From the NCBI GenBank assembly GCA_027924585.1, contig BSBM01001934.1:31508-95507 (forward strand): 64,000 nucleotides of DNA. The letters run 5' to 3'. Below, one piece after another: positions 1 through 11,952 of this stretch; within the stretch, counting starts at the first letter, position 1, and every line of letters starts with the position of its first letter. A program made the position numbers and the translations under genes. This DNA is from Larix kaempferi (Eukaryota; Streptophyta; Pinopsida; Pinales; Pinaceae). Under the pieces are notes generated by a model. The model searched no databases and was not told the DNA's origin. It worked only from the letters and a program-made list of their open reading frames with translations.

Positions 1-756
1 TGCATGATATCACAATAAGTGAGTTTATATGGAGCACTCTTGAAATTTGAACCAGCCTTCAAATCATCCAGTAGATCAGCATATTGCACATTATCAGCTT
101 GTGAAGTATGCACTGAATCATCAAAAACTAGCTTGTGATCCTCAAGATCAAAATATGAAGAATGATATGAGAACTGTGAATGGATGAAATCATGTTCAAC
201 AATGGAAGCTCCATTAGTTGAACCTTCTTCATTATCAACAACCACATATGAAGGAGAGAAATATTATTTCTCAACTTCTAGAGACACAGAAGAAGTCTCT
301 TCAATTATTGCTTCATGGAATGAAGCATTCGAATCAAGGAGATCATTATCAACAGGAACTAACTGTGAAGAAATTTCTGCAATTTCTTGTTCTTCAAACA
401 CAAATTCTTTAGAGAGGGTTGAGGCCGAGACTTCAGGAGGAAGAACACATTAGAAGGTGTCAAATTTACTCTCCATATTGCTAATATGAACCATATTGTG
501 CTTGCCAAAGACTCTATCCAAATTGGTCCAGAGAATCAATAAGGTAGTGCATGCATGGAGAAAAAGCTAGGCACATGGCTCCAAGCGCTCTATCACAATA
601 ATTCAGCCAACCATCTTTCTCTTCTGAGGATTCAGGATCTGCAACAGCTCCAATAGACACATCAAAGAGACAATGTATCTTCATATATGCACTCATCTTT
701 GGATTCCAATCATCATAGTTGAATGGTGTAATAAGAGGAACTGAATTCAAATCCAT
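1..756 (-). pseudogene. Ty1/copia gag remnant (UBN2/DUF4219-like), 3' part outside window
   Basis: Structural (capsid-like) gag of a Ty1/copia retrotransposon, read on the minus strand. The start at 756 gives MDLNSVPLITPFNYDDW, the usual opening of plant copia gag. About 60 residues later comes a block ending CLAFSPCMHYLIDSLD, also typical of the family. After residue 80 a frameshift near 515 moves the reading to another frame (RVFGKHN...), which continues as an acidic, Ser/Glu-rich region down to position 1 with stop codons near 450 and 270. The window ends inside the element, so protease, integrase and RT are not visible. A primer-binding site and a probable LTR lie just upstream. The copy is dead. 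I recognise the family from general knowledge of plant copia gag sequences; the lineage within copia is not determined. Confidence 0.72.
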
Positions 757-831
757 TAAGTTGTAGCTACAAAAACAACTTTGAAACTTATACTGGAAGA
801 CTCATCTAAATCTAAGCTATGAGCTCCCTAA

Positions 832-843
832 GCTATGATACCA
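832..843 (-). other. Primer-binding site (initiator-Met tRNA type) of the copia element
   Basis: On the minus strand the sequence reads TGGTATCATAGC directly after a LTR-like end TTCTCACA. This is close to TGGTATCAGAGC, the plant initiator-methionine tRNA complement used by most copia elements. It lies about 75 bases upstream of the gag start, as expected. Confidence 0.7.
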
Positions 844-1565
844 TGTGAGAATTCTATATAGGCTGCCTACAATTAAATAATTCTAATATCCAAGAATCTT
901 GAAGCAAAGAAGTCCTCACAAGAATTATTCAAAGATATGCAAGAAGAAGAAGAATAAATATTGAGACAAAAACAAGAGAAGGAACTCAATTGATGGAAAT
1001 ATAATTTCATATATTATTCCTATATATGAGTACAATATATAATACATCTCAAGAGATAAAATATAATTCCTTAAAGGAAAGCTGAAAAGCTCCCAAAATT
1101 AAGGCTTACTAAAAGCTAGAAAAACCCCTTAGGTGTCAAAATCACTTTCCAAATCATTCTAAAGGCTCATGAATTAGATAAATATGTTATGGAAGCTAAT
1201 TAGTGATAAAAATGGAAGGTGATGATGAATTTTGGAGAGAATAAATAGGTGCATGTCAAATTTCCCAAGTGGTAAGAGTTTCCAAGTCAACTAGCTTTAC
1301 CTTATCCATTAGAAAGTAGAAAAATAGGATAAAGCTATCTAAATCAGAAAAGTGTCTATCTAATTCAAGAATGGAATAAAATCAGACAAAATCGAAGGAA
1401 ATGTTATCCAGAATCGATCAAAATTCGTTTTAGTGACTTAGGATGTCATATGGAGGCATAAAAGACAAAACTAGGCCAACTACATAGTGTACACCTAGGA
1501 AAATTAATCGAGATGACTAATAAATTATATCCTAAGTATGGAATGGTTTTTTAAATGTTCCAACA
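844..1565 (-). repeat. Probable 5' LTR of the copia element
   Basis: The inner edge abuts the primer-binding site and reads ...GAATTCTCACA on the minus strand. The outer edge is tentatively at 1565, where the minus strand begins TGTTGGAAC, giving a TG...CA element of about 720 bp. No second LTR is in the window, so the outer edge cannot be confirmed by alignment. It contains no coding sequence. Confidence 0.42.
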
Positions 1566-2798
1566 TAGATAAGATAATGTCGAAAACCCATATAATCATT
1601 CGATTAGGATTCAATGATGGGTACCCCTTCTCAAATGCAAGGAAGGAATTCCAGTGATGACTGCAAGCTCCAAGGTACTAATGTTTCTAGATCCACATCC
1701 TAGATAGGGAATTGGCATCGATAGGAAGGAATCTGTTGAAGGAGGACCTTAATGTATCACCCATCAATCGACACAAAACATACATTGAGATATGTGATAA
1801 ATATGTATGATCACCAAGTATGAAAAACTTACACAGGGATGGCCAACAAAAAAGGTCAACATGACTGCAGAATGATCGACGCAGGTTGACATTCCCTTGA
1901 ACACATAGCATGAAAAATAGGTGACTAGGTAGAAAAGACTCAAGAACACCATATAGACTGTAGTGTGATGACACATGAGGCATTGAGGCACACTCCATAG
2001 TGATTGGAAGAGTAACCAATCGGACAAGTACTATGAATAAGGGAAATGGTTTAGTTATGAAGCAAGGCTATAACCCAACTCTAAGACAAAGACACAAATA
2101 GGTTCCATGTTCAAGGGTGACGTATGACATGTTGCCTCTTGAATAAAATAGACAATGAATTAACCCCCCCTGTTTCTCTTTCTGACTTACCTTTTTCATT
2201 TTATAACTAGCTTGAACAAGAGATAGAATTATGCTCGAGAGTATCTTCTTCATAAAATTTTGACAAGCCTAAAGAAGTAAACTCAAGGCTTTCTTCCATT
2301 TTTAATGAGCTTTAAGAAGAGATAGAAAGATGCTCAATGAAATATTATCCCATGCATTTTTTTCGAGCCTGGGGTAGTTAGATCGCCGGTGTTTTCATAT
2401 TTATAAAGTCTAAAAAACTTAAAGAAGACTCTATGATGCACTTTTTCATATATTTAGTCCCACCATCCGAAAAAACATAAAATAATAAGATGAAAGAATC
2501 TTCTAGCCAAAGTGAGATAGAGTATTCCTTTTTCATAATTAATCCATTTCATCCAGAAAATGGGTAAACTTATATTCAATGTATGTTCTTTCAGATCCTT
2601 TGATGAGTGTGAAAGGAACAAGCTTACTCTTCAATCTTTTCAATTTTAAGGATTCAAAAAAGATCTTAAAGAGGACTCCATATGCAACTCATCCTTGTAA
2701 GTTTAATGAGCTAGTATAAGTCAACTTCATTCCATCATTATTTTTTTAGATGAAAGAAGAGAGAAAAATGCTCCATAGGGGTCCTTTCTCATTCATTT
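1566..2798. other. Non-coding intergenic or decayed repeat DNA
   Basis: No recognisable coding region. A phrase near 2200-2350, of the form 'gagatagaa.gatgctc' followed by TCATA-type sequence, recurs around 2220, 2310 and 2750. This suggests an old tandem or transposon-derived repeat with a period of roughly 100 to 500 bases. Nothing else can be supported. Confidence 0.3.
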
Positions 2799-3059
2799 TT
2801 AACGAGCCTGATAAAGGGAAAAAATAATACTTGATCGGGGCCCACAAGGGTCACCATCGTAATAAACTAACTCATATGCCTCCTGATGTATTACATGTTT
2901 AAATTTGTAGGAACGGTTCCATAAGGGTTGGGTAGTCACAACGAGGGTGTGCATAATGTTTCTCACATTTTCCTGATCAAGAAGAAGACATGCACTATGG
3001 TACTCCTCCTCCCAAGGCCTTCCATGAGTAGCCATGACTTCCATAAGGGTCTCATCCAA
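2799..3059 (-). pseudogene. Gypsy pre-RT block, second copy
   Basis: The 86-residue minus-strand reading contains MDETLMEVMATHGRPWEEEYHSACLLL. This matches the pattern of the block at 4015-3692 (EIMEVMDSCDKPWEDIHHRTSFLP) and of the plus-strand element near 20490-20575. The DNA just upstream of both minus-strand copies also matches ('cataattagaaa', then 'tcatgtgaa'). So it is a duplicated piece of the same region and not an independent gene. The function of this linker in gypsy polyproteins is not established. Confidence 0.5.
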
Positions 3060-3691
3060 AGGTATGACATAATTAGAAAAGTCATGTGAAATTAGTGAAT
3101 AATATAATTAGAGGAAATTCCAACTTAAAATGTGCCCCAAGAAAATACTTGTCATAATGTGTGAGCCAATCAAAATCCTTTAAAATTCAAAAGAGATACA
3201 CATATGACTAAGCATTTTACTATTAAATGAAATTTTTTAATTATTTAAATTGAATATGACTAAGCACCTTAGCAATTTTTAATTATTTAATTTGAGGATA
3301 TAATAGTATATAATAATTCCTAATAAACAATATATATAATAGATACTAACAAAATATAACTAAATTCTAACCAATTATAACTAAAAAGTAAAAATATATA
3401 GCTAAATCCAATCAAAATATAACTAAATCCTAACAAACTATAATTATATATATATATATATATTACGATACAGTAAACTAACCTAACCAACTATAACTAA
3501 AAGTAAAAATATATTATATATTATATTATATATGGTATCTTATAATAAATTAACTTAACAAATTAAAAATATATTATATAATACGATATAATCAATTAAT
3601 CTAACAAACTATAACTAAAAAGTAAAAATACAATATATAATATTATATAGTATAATATAATAATAATTATTTTTAATTTTTATTGCATAAT
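3060..3691. other. A+T-rich spacer between two gypsy blocks
   Basis: Very A+T-rich sequence with repeated phrases such as 'aactataactaaaaagtaaaaatat' variants near 3370, 3490 and 3610 and a short (TA)n run at 3446-3462. These give a loose period of about 120 bases. No coding content. Confidence 0.4.
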
Positions 3692-4015
3692 TTAGGATTG
3701 TCTTAGCTTACATGGAAGTGTGACATGGCATACATGGCTTTCATGTGGCATTTTCCTTAGGAGACTCATTTTAAGTTGAAATTTCCTCTGATTCAATGTG
3801 AGTAAGGGATCAGGATCAAGATCAATATCAATAACGAGGTGGGGATCTGAATCAACATCGAGATTAACAACTCGGTGAGGATTGAGATATTGGAGAATTT
3901 TCTCCATCTTTTTTGAATTTGGAAGGAAAGAGGTACGATGATGGATATCCTCCCAAGGCTTGTCGCATGAATCCATAACTTCCATTATTTCATTATTAGA
4001 TGGTAAAACATCCAT
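3692..4015 (-). pseudogene. Gypsy pre-RT block, first copy
   Basis: A 107-residue minus-strand reading that starts MDVLPSNNEIMEVMDSCDKP and carries PWEDIHHRTSFLP. The same motif occurs in the plus-strand element after its protease (EEILEALTAPDYP then EDMHHRSYFLPE). It lies about 700 bases downstream of the protease motif of this element, in the expected order. It is followed by an Asp-rich stretch. No RT catalytic motif (YxDD) follows. Confidence 0.55.
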
Positions 4016-4659
4016 AATTAGAAATTCATGTGAAGGAGATGGGGAATTGGTCGATCAAGGCACAAGGATCGAGATGAACAACTAGGTGATGGTCATGATC
4101 ATGGTCAAGGGGATTGGACTGAATAAATTTGTAAGTAGTTTCGACTGCTCACAATGGCATAGAATATCCCAGCGAGTCTACTTCCATAACATTAGGTATT
4201 ACCCAAGGATCAATGGAACCAAGAGCATGGTTAAAGATGGACGATATCATACAAATGTGAGATTCTTTTTTTTAGGGGTTGGATACTAGAAAAGAGAAAG
4301 TACCCATCAATGAGGAATCTTTAAACAAACCAACACCCACATTTTCATAAGTCTTCATGGAATCACCTATGAAGGGAACGTTACCACTAGGAGCGAGTTG
4401 TAATTCTGGCATGCAGTAATAAAGATGGTCTATAGTTGCAATATTCCCTTGATAGGGAAATCACAGAAGTCAAAATTCCGATGATAATGGCACTTTCATG
4501 GCATACCACCAATTGTTTCCTAATAAAAAATTATAGTCAAGAGGTGCATAAACAACTTCAACATCAATCATGGCATTTTCCCCCCTATATTAATGGGAAA
4601 TGCATGAATGATTCCATGCGATTTAAACATTTGATCATCAAATGCTTTCAAATAAGTGG

Positions 4660-4770
4660 AGGATTAGACAAGCTTAGGAGAGCCTATCACATGCCAACAT
4701 GAAATGGACATAACATAAGTTGAGGCTCCTTTGTCGATAAAGCACAAAAGATGTTTTTCCCACATATGAC
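4660..4770 (-). pseudogene. Gypsy aspartic protease motif (degenerate)
   Basis: The minus strand reads LLCFIDKGASTYVMSISCWHVIGSPKL. It corresponds to IIDEGASTCVMSTFVWQKLGSPTL in the plus-strand element of this window. In many plant gypsy copies this is the retropepsin active-site loop with D-E-G-A-S in place of the canonical D-S/T-G. Here E is replaced by K. Downstream sequence has several stops. It marks the protease position in this dead element. Confidence 0.6.
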
Positions 4771-5334
4771 TACTTGTATCTAAAATTCAATATGGTACGA
4801 GAGCCTTGGTTGGCTATGTTCCATGTCAAAAACAACCAAAATTGATTATGTGGAGTTTATCCCTCCAATGGCTCACAATAGTGATTTACATTACGTAGGA
4901 AAAATTTGCAACACTTCAAGAGTAGATATGGTGCAAGAGGCTTGAGCTAAATCCTCAATAATATGGTAATGTTGAGTAGCTCAATAATTGGGATTATGTG
5001 TTGCTCGATGAAGTACCCTCTTAGGAGGGAGAATGGTTTTGTTAAGAGTAGGGCCATTTGGTTTGGATGGAGAAGCTCAATCCTGTTCAAGAGAACTAGT
5101 ATTAGGTTCATCATAAGTGTGGTTATGAGTGGTAAGGGAGATCATTTAATCTAATAAAAATACATTTGATATTCCATCCCCTTGGGGAGGATGACCTCCA
5201 TTTCCCCCTTGTGAAGGTGGAGGATTTGTAGAAACCATTTCTTGGTGTTGTTGTTGAGGGAAATGATGAGTTAAAACGGAAGGCGGTGGCGTGGAGTCTT
5301 TAAGATTAATGACCTCATTCACTTCTTTTAAGTG

Positions 5335-5378
5335 TAGACATAGATGATTCATATGATTGCCCCCACAAATATTGTAGA
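5335..5378 (-). pseudogene. Damaged CCHC zinc knuckle of gypsy gag
   Basis: The minus strand reads YNICGGNHMNHLCLHLKEV. Compared with C-x2-C-x4-H-x4-C, the first Cys appears as Tyr and one residue is missing before the His, but the later C, H and C spacing is retained. It lies between the gag core and the protease motif, as expected for a nucleocapsid RNA-binding knuckle. Confidence 0.45.
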
Positions 5379-5599
5379 GTAATTTGGGTTTCCTTTAATT
5401 TTTGTTTCCCTCGGCATTAGGGGGTGGTGCTTACTGTGTTACAAACTCATTGAAAGGATTTTTGTTTTTGTTTTTCTTCCTTTTTCCTCCATGTTGTTGA
5501 GGTTTATGTGGTTGAGAGTGTGCCGTATTGACCGCAGAGGTTTTTGTTGGAACATTGGGTGGTTTGCTAGTAGACATAGTTGAACTGGATGGATTATCA

Positions 5600-6300
5600 A
5601 TGGCACGCTATTTAAGTTTCCCACTTAACTAGTTCACTAAAATGGTAGAGACAAAACCAGCCACACCATCAGCATGTGTTCCAGGTGTAGGTCGATATGG
5701 ATCAGTTGAAAATTGAGGAACATGCAAGATAATATTGTATAAAGTTCCTGATTGTGAATATATCAAATCCAAATGTTCGGCATGACAGATATATGTCTCT
5801 TTAGTTACGACCCCATCCATAGAAACATCATGAGAAATGGGAATTAATAGTGACTTTGTAAACTAGTATGCTAATAATTAATTAGGAATGGTGACTTTTA
5901 CAAGCCTCCACCTTCGTCTCCACTCTTGGATATGGTATGAAATATGGGTGGCATTGTTTTAACAAAAATATGTAAAAAGATACATTTCTATTTCATAGTG
6001 GATAGGTAATTGGGAGTGAGTTGAAAAATCCATTGCAAGTGCATTGAAGCTAGAATAGGAGGCGGTTGGCAATTCAATGTACCATTTGGATGCACTCCTA
6101 GTTAGGGTCTAAGGGAAAATATGTAACTTAACATTGTCATCCAACATGGATTTGAAGACACACTACAAATGATAGGTGGTAACATGAGTGGATACATATT
6201 CTCACATTTTACTATCAAATTTGGGTATGTCTGTAGGGATCTTGTGTGGAATAGGTCACCATAAGGGGTTGTGCAAAATGGGGTCATTGGTTAACCTTGA
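5600..6300 (-). pseudogene. Gypsy gag core remnant
   Basis: Minus-strand reading with several frame changes. The clearest piece (5820-5629) contains HLDLIYSQSGTLYNII, a signature near the end of this gag domain; the plus-strand element has QFDLIYALSGYLYSII at the same place. Upstream fragments resemble the capsid-like Retrotrans_gag region, including a 'WYIELPT'-like stretch around 6070 and an 'EWRRR'-like stretch around 5910. It is not translatable as a whole. Confidence 0.6.
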
Positions 6301-7008
6301 AAATTATGGTAAATCCAAAGTAGATAAAAAGGGTATCTACGTCTTGGAAAATGGATTTTGTGTCAAAGTTAATTGGGCATTGAGACTCATTGGATCGTAA
6401 GTTCCCCCCATATATTGGCTTCTAGAAGCATACAAACTTGGGAAAGCATGACTTCCCCCAATAACTTGATTTCCCCCATAAGAAGGATTACCCCTAGTGA
6501 AGTGATTACCTCTATAAGGATGACTTCCCCTAAGGAAGGGATTTTTCCCATAACTACCCCAAGGTAAATCACTACCTCTATGATAGGGGACTCCTAAAAC
6601 ATAAGTGTTTCCCTCGGGAAAAGGGAATCCACCAGGAGCACTAGTTCCCCCAGTGGATGGGAAGTTATGAGAAACATTACCACTTGTTTAGAAGAGTAAA
6701 CTTCTAGACATAGGTTTGCTTCCAGTAAAGGGAATATTAGTAGGATAATTTGACCCTCCCATGGATTGGGTACTTTCAAAAGGTTTCCCCCCTTGAGAGG
6801 GAGGCGGGTTTCTTTACCCTATAGATGCATTCCAACCGAAATGAAATCCATCATTTGGGATGATAGGGATTCCTATAGACCTTCCAATGTTCACTTGGGA
6901 ATTTCCACCAATAGTAAATGTAGGAGTAGGACCTCCCCCAAAAGCAAAAGTTAAGGAAAATTGTGGTGATGATCCATGAAATGGTGGAGCACTGGATTGA
7001 ACAATGGA

Positions 7009-7191
7009 TTAAACAGTAGGTATGGATGATGTTCCCCAAAGGGAAAAAGTAGGTGTGTTAGCTGCAGTAGATGGAGAATTTAACCCAATAGTAGATGGCT
7101 GTGGATAATTAACCAAATTTCCTCCTCCACTACCGAGTGAAGATGTGATGGGTTGTTCCATAGTTGAATATGATGTGGTCCCAGACATCAT
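7009..7191 (-). pseudogene. Gypsy gag N-terminal low-complexity region
   Basis: A 60-residue minus-strand reading rich in Ser, Thr, Pro, Gly and Asn, starting MMSGTTSYSTMEQPIT. The plus-strand element starts its gag in the same style (MGGMTSNPFFVGTTSGA, then Pro/Thr-rich). Position and composition support the start of gag. The 6400-6950 stretch between this and the core is a degraded Pro/Gly/Asn-rich region that I cannot read in one frame. Confidence 0.45.
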
Positions 7192-8105
7192 ATGACTGAA
7201 CAGAGAAAAGGGTTCACTAGTTAAAGGTCAGAATTGCTAAAGTATGGTGCTATAAGGATTGGTCAAAGGTGGGTTAATGTGTGGAACAACACCCTCATCC
7301 ATGAATTCAATGTCAAAATGAGTGGTTTTAACTGAATCACTTTTTTAATTTATAGTGTCTCTTACCCCATCTAGAGAAGTGAATTTCCTTTGAATAGATG
7401 GAGGTTCATTCTCGAAAGGAAAGAGGCCCCTAATATGTCAAGATTGACGAATCAGTAGATTGGCCATGGTGAATAATAAAAATTTACAAAATGAAAATAA
7501 CAATCCTAAGGCCAACTACAAGAGAAAACAAAACATACCCCTAGCAAAATATGGGCTATTAAGAGGAAAACCAATTGCATTAAAGGAATCTGCCAAAGGT
7601 GGGTCTCAACCCACCAACAAAGAGGCGAGAACTAGTTATGATAACCCCTCTTACTCCCTCGAATATAAGGTCCAAGTGCTCATGGGGAACCCCCCAAGGT
7701 ATAGGAACCAGATGATGTATCATTTATCTCAGGTACCACAATCACTTCCCACTTGTAATCACCTCTGTAGATACCTAGGAAAAGAAACTAAGGCTAACAC
7801 TTCACAAAAGGATGAGAGGGTGGAACAACCATAAGTCAAGTTCAGACATGTGGGAAGGGAATGTGTGACATATGTCGAAGACCTAAATCCTTGACAGGAG
7901 GTGTAACCCCAAGGATTTCCAATTGGCCAAGCCCCAATGGATGTAAGAACCTATTAATCACACCAAGAGGGGATATCTCTCAAATGCACCTAGCTTAACC
8001 TTGTGCTTGACTCATGTGTTAGATGAACTTTCCCAGAAAGCGTCTCTTGTTGCTAATGGATTTTGTCTCTTTAGTGACTCTAGTTTATTTATATGTCCTT
8101 AGAGA

Positions 8106-11100
8106 GTGTCCTCTCCAATCCTATTCCAAGGCCCTACACCCTAAGCTAATGTTGGTTTGTTAGACCAAAAATAATATTTCTAATATATTTTAATTCAATA
8201 GTTTCTTTTATGGTTGTTGATTACTCAAGTAAGTATATGGAGTGAGACTTGGTGATGTGAAAGACTCTAGACCCAAAAGATAGCAAAAAATACAATAATG
8301 AGACTGCACTTCTTTTTGTTTCATGAACTTTTATCTATAGGGGGGTTATATTTATTTTCCTTTTCAATCAAACCCAAAAGACTCACTAAGAATATGCATA
8401 TATGAAAAAGTAAATCCAATCACAAATGTTCCTTCTATGTAATCAAACAAGAAACAAGCACACTAGAGAAGAAGCTATGCATGTTCAAATGTAAAATCCT
8501 TTTGTGTTTCCATTTTTTTATAAATTATGAAACAAGATAACAACAAGAATATGCATGTAACATGTAGCGTCAAGTATTCAAAATCAAGAAGACAAAACAA
8601 TGACCAATAGGACAACTCAAGACCACCAAAACTCATTGAAACATCCCAATGTTTGGCATACAATGTGTGACAAACAATGACCAAAAAGATACCTCCGTTG
8701 TATTATTGAATTAAACATAGTTTTAGTAACAACAACAGAGGTTAAAAAATCCTTCTAGGATCACCACCAGACTAGAAGGATCGAATTAGGATCCAAGCAC
8801 TAATTCAAGAACTATCAAACACAGTCAAAGAATAAGGATTGAAAGAAAAAAAAATCATTCAAACGCTTCAAGAAGAGACTATTGGAGGCATGCACACAGG
8901 TTATGAGACTCAAGACACAGTTCTGAGAACCAAACAGATAGATATATGAGCAAAAATAGACCCAAAATATTCAAACAAGACAAACTAGAGAACCATCACC
9001 ATGTAAGAGACTAGATAGGAGGGATGGTACAGGGAGCATCATCCCCTTATAATATTGTTGGCGGGCATGGCCTCACCCTGATCCTCAAAGACAAGGGGAA
9101 ATGGACAACAAAAGGGATAAATGTTTTAGTTCAAGATCATATCTAAGCAGTCCGAGAGGTGAAATCGGCTAATACTTATGCAAGAAGACCCTTCCAATCA
9201 AACCAAAACCTAGTAAATACAAAGAATCAAGAATTCAATGAATTGAAAGGAAACAAATAGGGAAAGTATAACAATCATTTATTGAGTAGAGTCACCAATT
9301 CTATAGTAGATTTTTCTCCTATGGACGGGTGAGCACCCTCTTGAACCCTTTCCGTTGGTTCATGATAAACCATTAGGTATACCAATGCAATATTCCCACT
9401 AGATATAACTATATAGACACTAGATCTACACACCCACTTCCATGCAATCATGTAATAAGAGAGAGAAAGGAAAGTATCATATATTATATAAGAGAGACCT
9501 TTCGATATAGGAAATCCTTATCTGTTGTAGATCTGATAATCCTTTCTCTATCTCCAGCTCCACTTGGTTAATAAACCTACACACAAAGAGACATCCAAAC
9601 CTTTCTAAAAACCTCTTGACACATAAAAGTTGCATAAGAATGAATATTTAACCATATATCTAAGCTATCATAAACTAGATATAATCTATATCACACAAGC
9701 AATAACATATCCAATATGTATGTGTTATGAATATTGTAGATCTATAACGAAGAACCATATACATCCATTCACAACATGATAAGAGGGGGGAATAATAACA
9801 TGTCTATATTAAATGAACAAGAGACATATATCATATATTACCTTGTGTTCAAGATGCAAATCTATTCCAATGTTCTTGATCCAAGACCTTCCTAGGCTAT
9901 AGACAATAGGCTCATCAAAATGGATGAGATATTCAAAGTTATTTCACTGACATAAAAATTCATAACAAGAGTCTCCCCTTTCTCATAAAATGTCCTCAAT
10001 ATAGAGGTGAATGCAGGATGACTCTAAGCTCCAAGTAAAGGATGGGATCAATCTAGTGTGCAAGTTCCATTTCTAGATGAATTGGAGCCAATTCATTCAC
10101 ATGATCCAATTATGAACATAATTCCCAAAACTCAAGGATAAGTGGACCATGTCCCCCCTCAATGCATGTAGGGAGTAATGGTGTGACTCCCCTGCAAGTA
10201 TATAGGGAGGGATGGCATACTGACCATCGCCCCCCTAGAAGCATACAAAGGGAAATGGTAGACAAAAATTGGGAAAAATGAGGCTAGAGAAAGGTATAAA
10301 TGTAAGTGTCTCATCTATGCAGTAAAGTGGGATCTCCAATGAACCTAAGGTGGAAAATAAGGGTATAACATTGATCCTCCAATCAATCGTTATAATTTTT
10401 TATAATGTGTTATTTTTAACTTTTCACCTTCTCCATAATTTTAATTTTGTTTAGCAATTTCTATAGCTACTTCTTAATCCAATAGCATAGTACATCATTT
10501 CTAGTCTCATTAGTAATTGCATCAATCCCAAGGAATTTACTAATGTATTTGATGTATCAGGGAGGATACAACATGTCGGTTAAGTGGCACTTCCCCCTTG
10601 CATCTTCTACCATTTTAGGGTGGGTTGAGGGAAATGGTCTCTTTTTGTTTTTTAAAATATTATGATTTCATGCAATGTGGGGCATAAGATCCACAATGTT
10701 TCTCAATTTCTAGTGCCTTAAAATCAACTACAGAAACCACTACTTATTTTCTTATTTAAAATTTTTAGTGATTAGAGAGATGTTGATCAAATTCATGACA
10801 CTTTTCCATTTACCATAAATAGTTTCTAGTAAAAAATAAGTAATTTTTTCACTTTATTTCTCCTTTTCCATGTCCTTCACATGTGTGAAAAGTCCTGCAC
10901 GAATGACTTTTATTTTCTCCTGAAATAATCCCATATTAAATCTCATCCATTCACACAAGTACGCCCTAGGATAAGATACATTCACCTATTCATGTGCGAA
11001 TGGTCATGATCACACGATCATAAGTGCATGATTCAATTATAGGAATCCACATGATCACCCCCCTTACATAAGGTACAATTAACTCCTTTAGTTCAAATGG

Positions 11101-11938
11101 TCTAGATCGCATGATGAAACATGCTCGATTTAATCTCAACCATTCATGTGCACGTACCTTGGGATAAGGCGCAATAATATTTCCTAGCACAAATGGTCGC
11201 TAATTGATGTTGGAACATGCACAATCAATTGTGGCCATTCATGTTGGGGTTCTTTCTCCCTTGAAAATTTGGATACTTAGAAATTCATCGGAGTATCCAA
11301 ACTTCACCAGGAATCCAAAAATCCAGTTGTATATACTACCACAATATGCATATTCTCATGCTTTTCTAGATGAAACCAAATATCAAGGTCAAAAATAGGA
11401 CCATTAAGATTTGATAGCCATTCATAAGAGGGATACTCCATACCTCCAACTTAGACAATATAGAAGTTCAACCTATTCATCACATACAATGTGGATTCCC
11501 CATATCACACCTCACTATCAACATGGATCCTCCACATCACACCTTTGTCTATGTGGCATAGGTGGAGCCCACTTCAATTTTCCCAAGTTTGGAATTCCAT
11601 GGCTATGTGAAATTTCAATTTTGGAATTAAGGGTATTATTAGAAAATTAATATTGGCCTTTTCCCCCCAAATTTGTATTATCTCTGTCACATAATAGAAT
11701 AAAACTTTCCACTAATAAATCTATAATTAAAAACAAAAATTCCACCAAATCCTCTTGAATTAATCTACCATTCCTACTTCTAAAACACATTATTTCACTC
11801 ATGACTCAATTAGAATGCCATATAGCAACTAAAAGCATGGATTTTCCATAGTAGAATTTCATCAAACACTTCATCTATAATATTTTATTTATGCAAGTGT
11901 GGATTCTAGCCCAAACAATGTCATTGGTACAACCAAGA
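8106..11938. other. Non-coding retrotransposon debris
   Basis: No protein family can be read in any frame. The stretch is moderately A+T-rich and probably belongs to the minus-strand element whose primer-binding site lies at 11939-11950. There are loosely repeated GC-richer phrases of the type 'gggagggatgg...catc.ccccc' near 9018, 10150, 10200 and 10230. An imperfect tandem repeat is listed separately at 10.86-11.25 kb. Confidence 0.3.
10860..11250. repeat. Imperfect tandem repeat, about 95-120-bp units
   Basis: Phrases built on 'cattcatgtgc', 'cgtaccttgggataagg', 'acaaatggtc' and 'catgatc' or 'catgcacaat' recur three to four times (near 10940, 11000, 11090, 11145 and 11230), with partly palindromic content such as 'atgatcacacgatcat'. 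The spacing is irregular. This may be part of a decayed LTR or leader. Confidence 0.4.
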
Positions 11939-11950
11939 GCTCTGATACCA
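11939..11950 (-). other. LTR-retrotransposon primer-binding site
   Basis: On the minus strand this is an exact TGGTATCAGAGC, the initiator-Met tRNA complement used by many plant LTR elements. It is preceded on the minus strand by ...CCCAAATTGCAAG. An LTR end at the TTGCA with a 2-base spacer would fit, placing an LTR from about 11953 upward. The element body (lower coordinates) is too decayed to classify. Confidence 0.55.
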
Positions 11951-11952
11951 CT

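Larger units (their letters stand above)
2799..8105 (-). mobile_element. Decayed Ty3/gypsy retrotransposon, minus orientation
   Basis: The pieces occur in the correct order on the minus strand: an untranslated leader (about 8.1-7.2 kb), a Gly/Ser/Pro-rich gag N terminus (7191-7009), the gag core (about 6.3-5.63 kb), a Pro/Gln-rich linker with a damaged zinc knuckle (about 5.6-5.15 kb), a retropepsin motif (about 4.74-4.68 kb) and a conserved block normally found before the RT (4015-3692, with a second copy at 3059-2799). Every segment is broken by stops or frame changes. No RT, RNase H or integrase motif was found, and the 5' LTR edge is not clear. The gag and protease motifs match the plus-strand element at 14-21 kb, so both belong to related lineages. 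Confidence 0.65.

Noticed and set aside
7460-7834. 124-codon plus-strand open frame, Asn/Lys-rich
   Set aside because: It is antisense to the leader of the minus-strand gypsy element and shows no domain.
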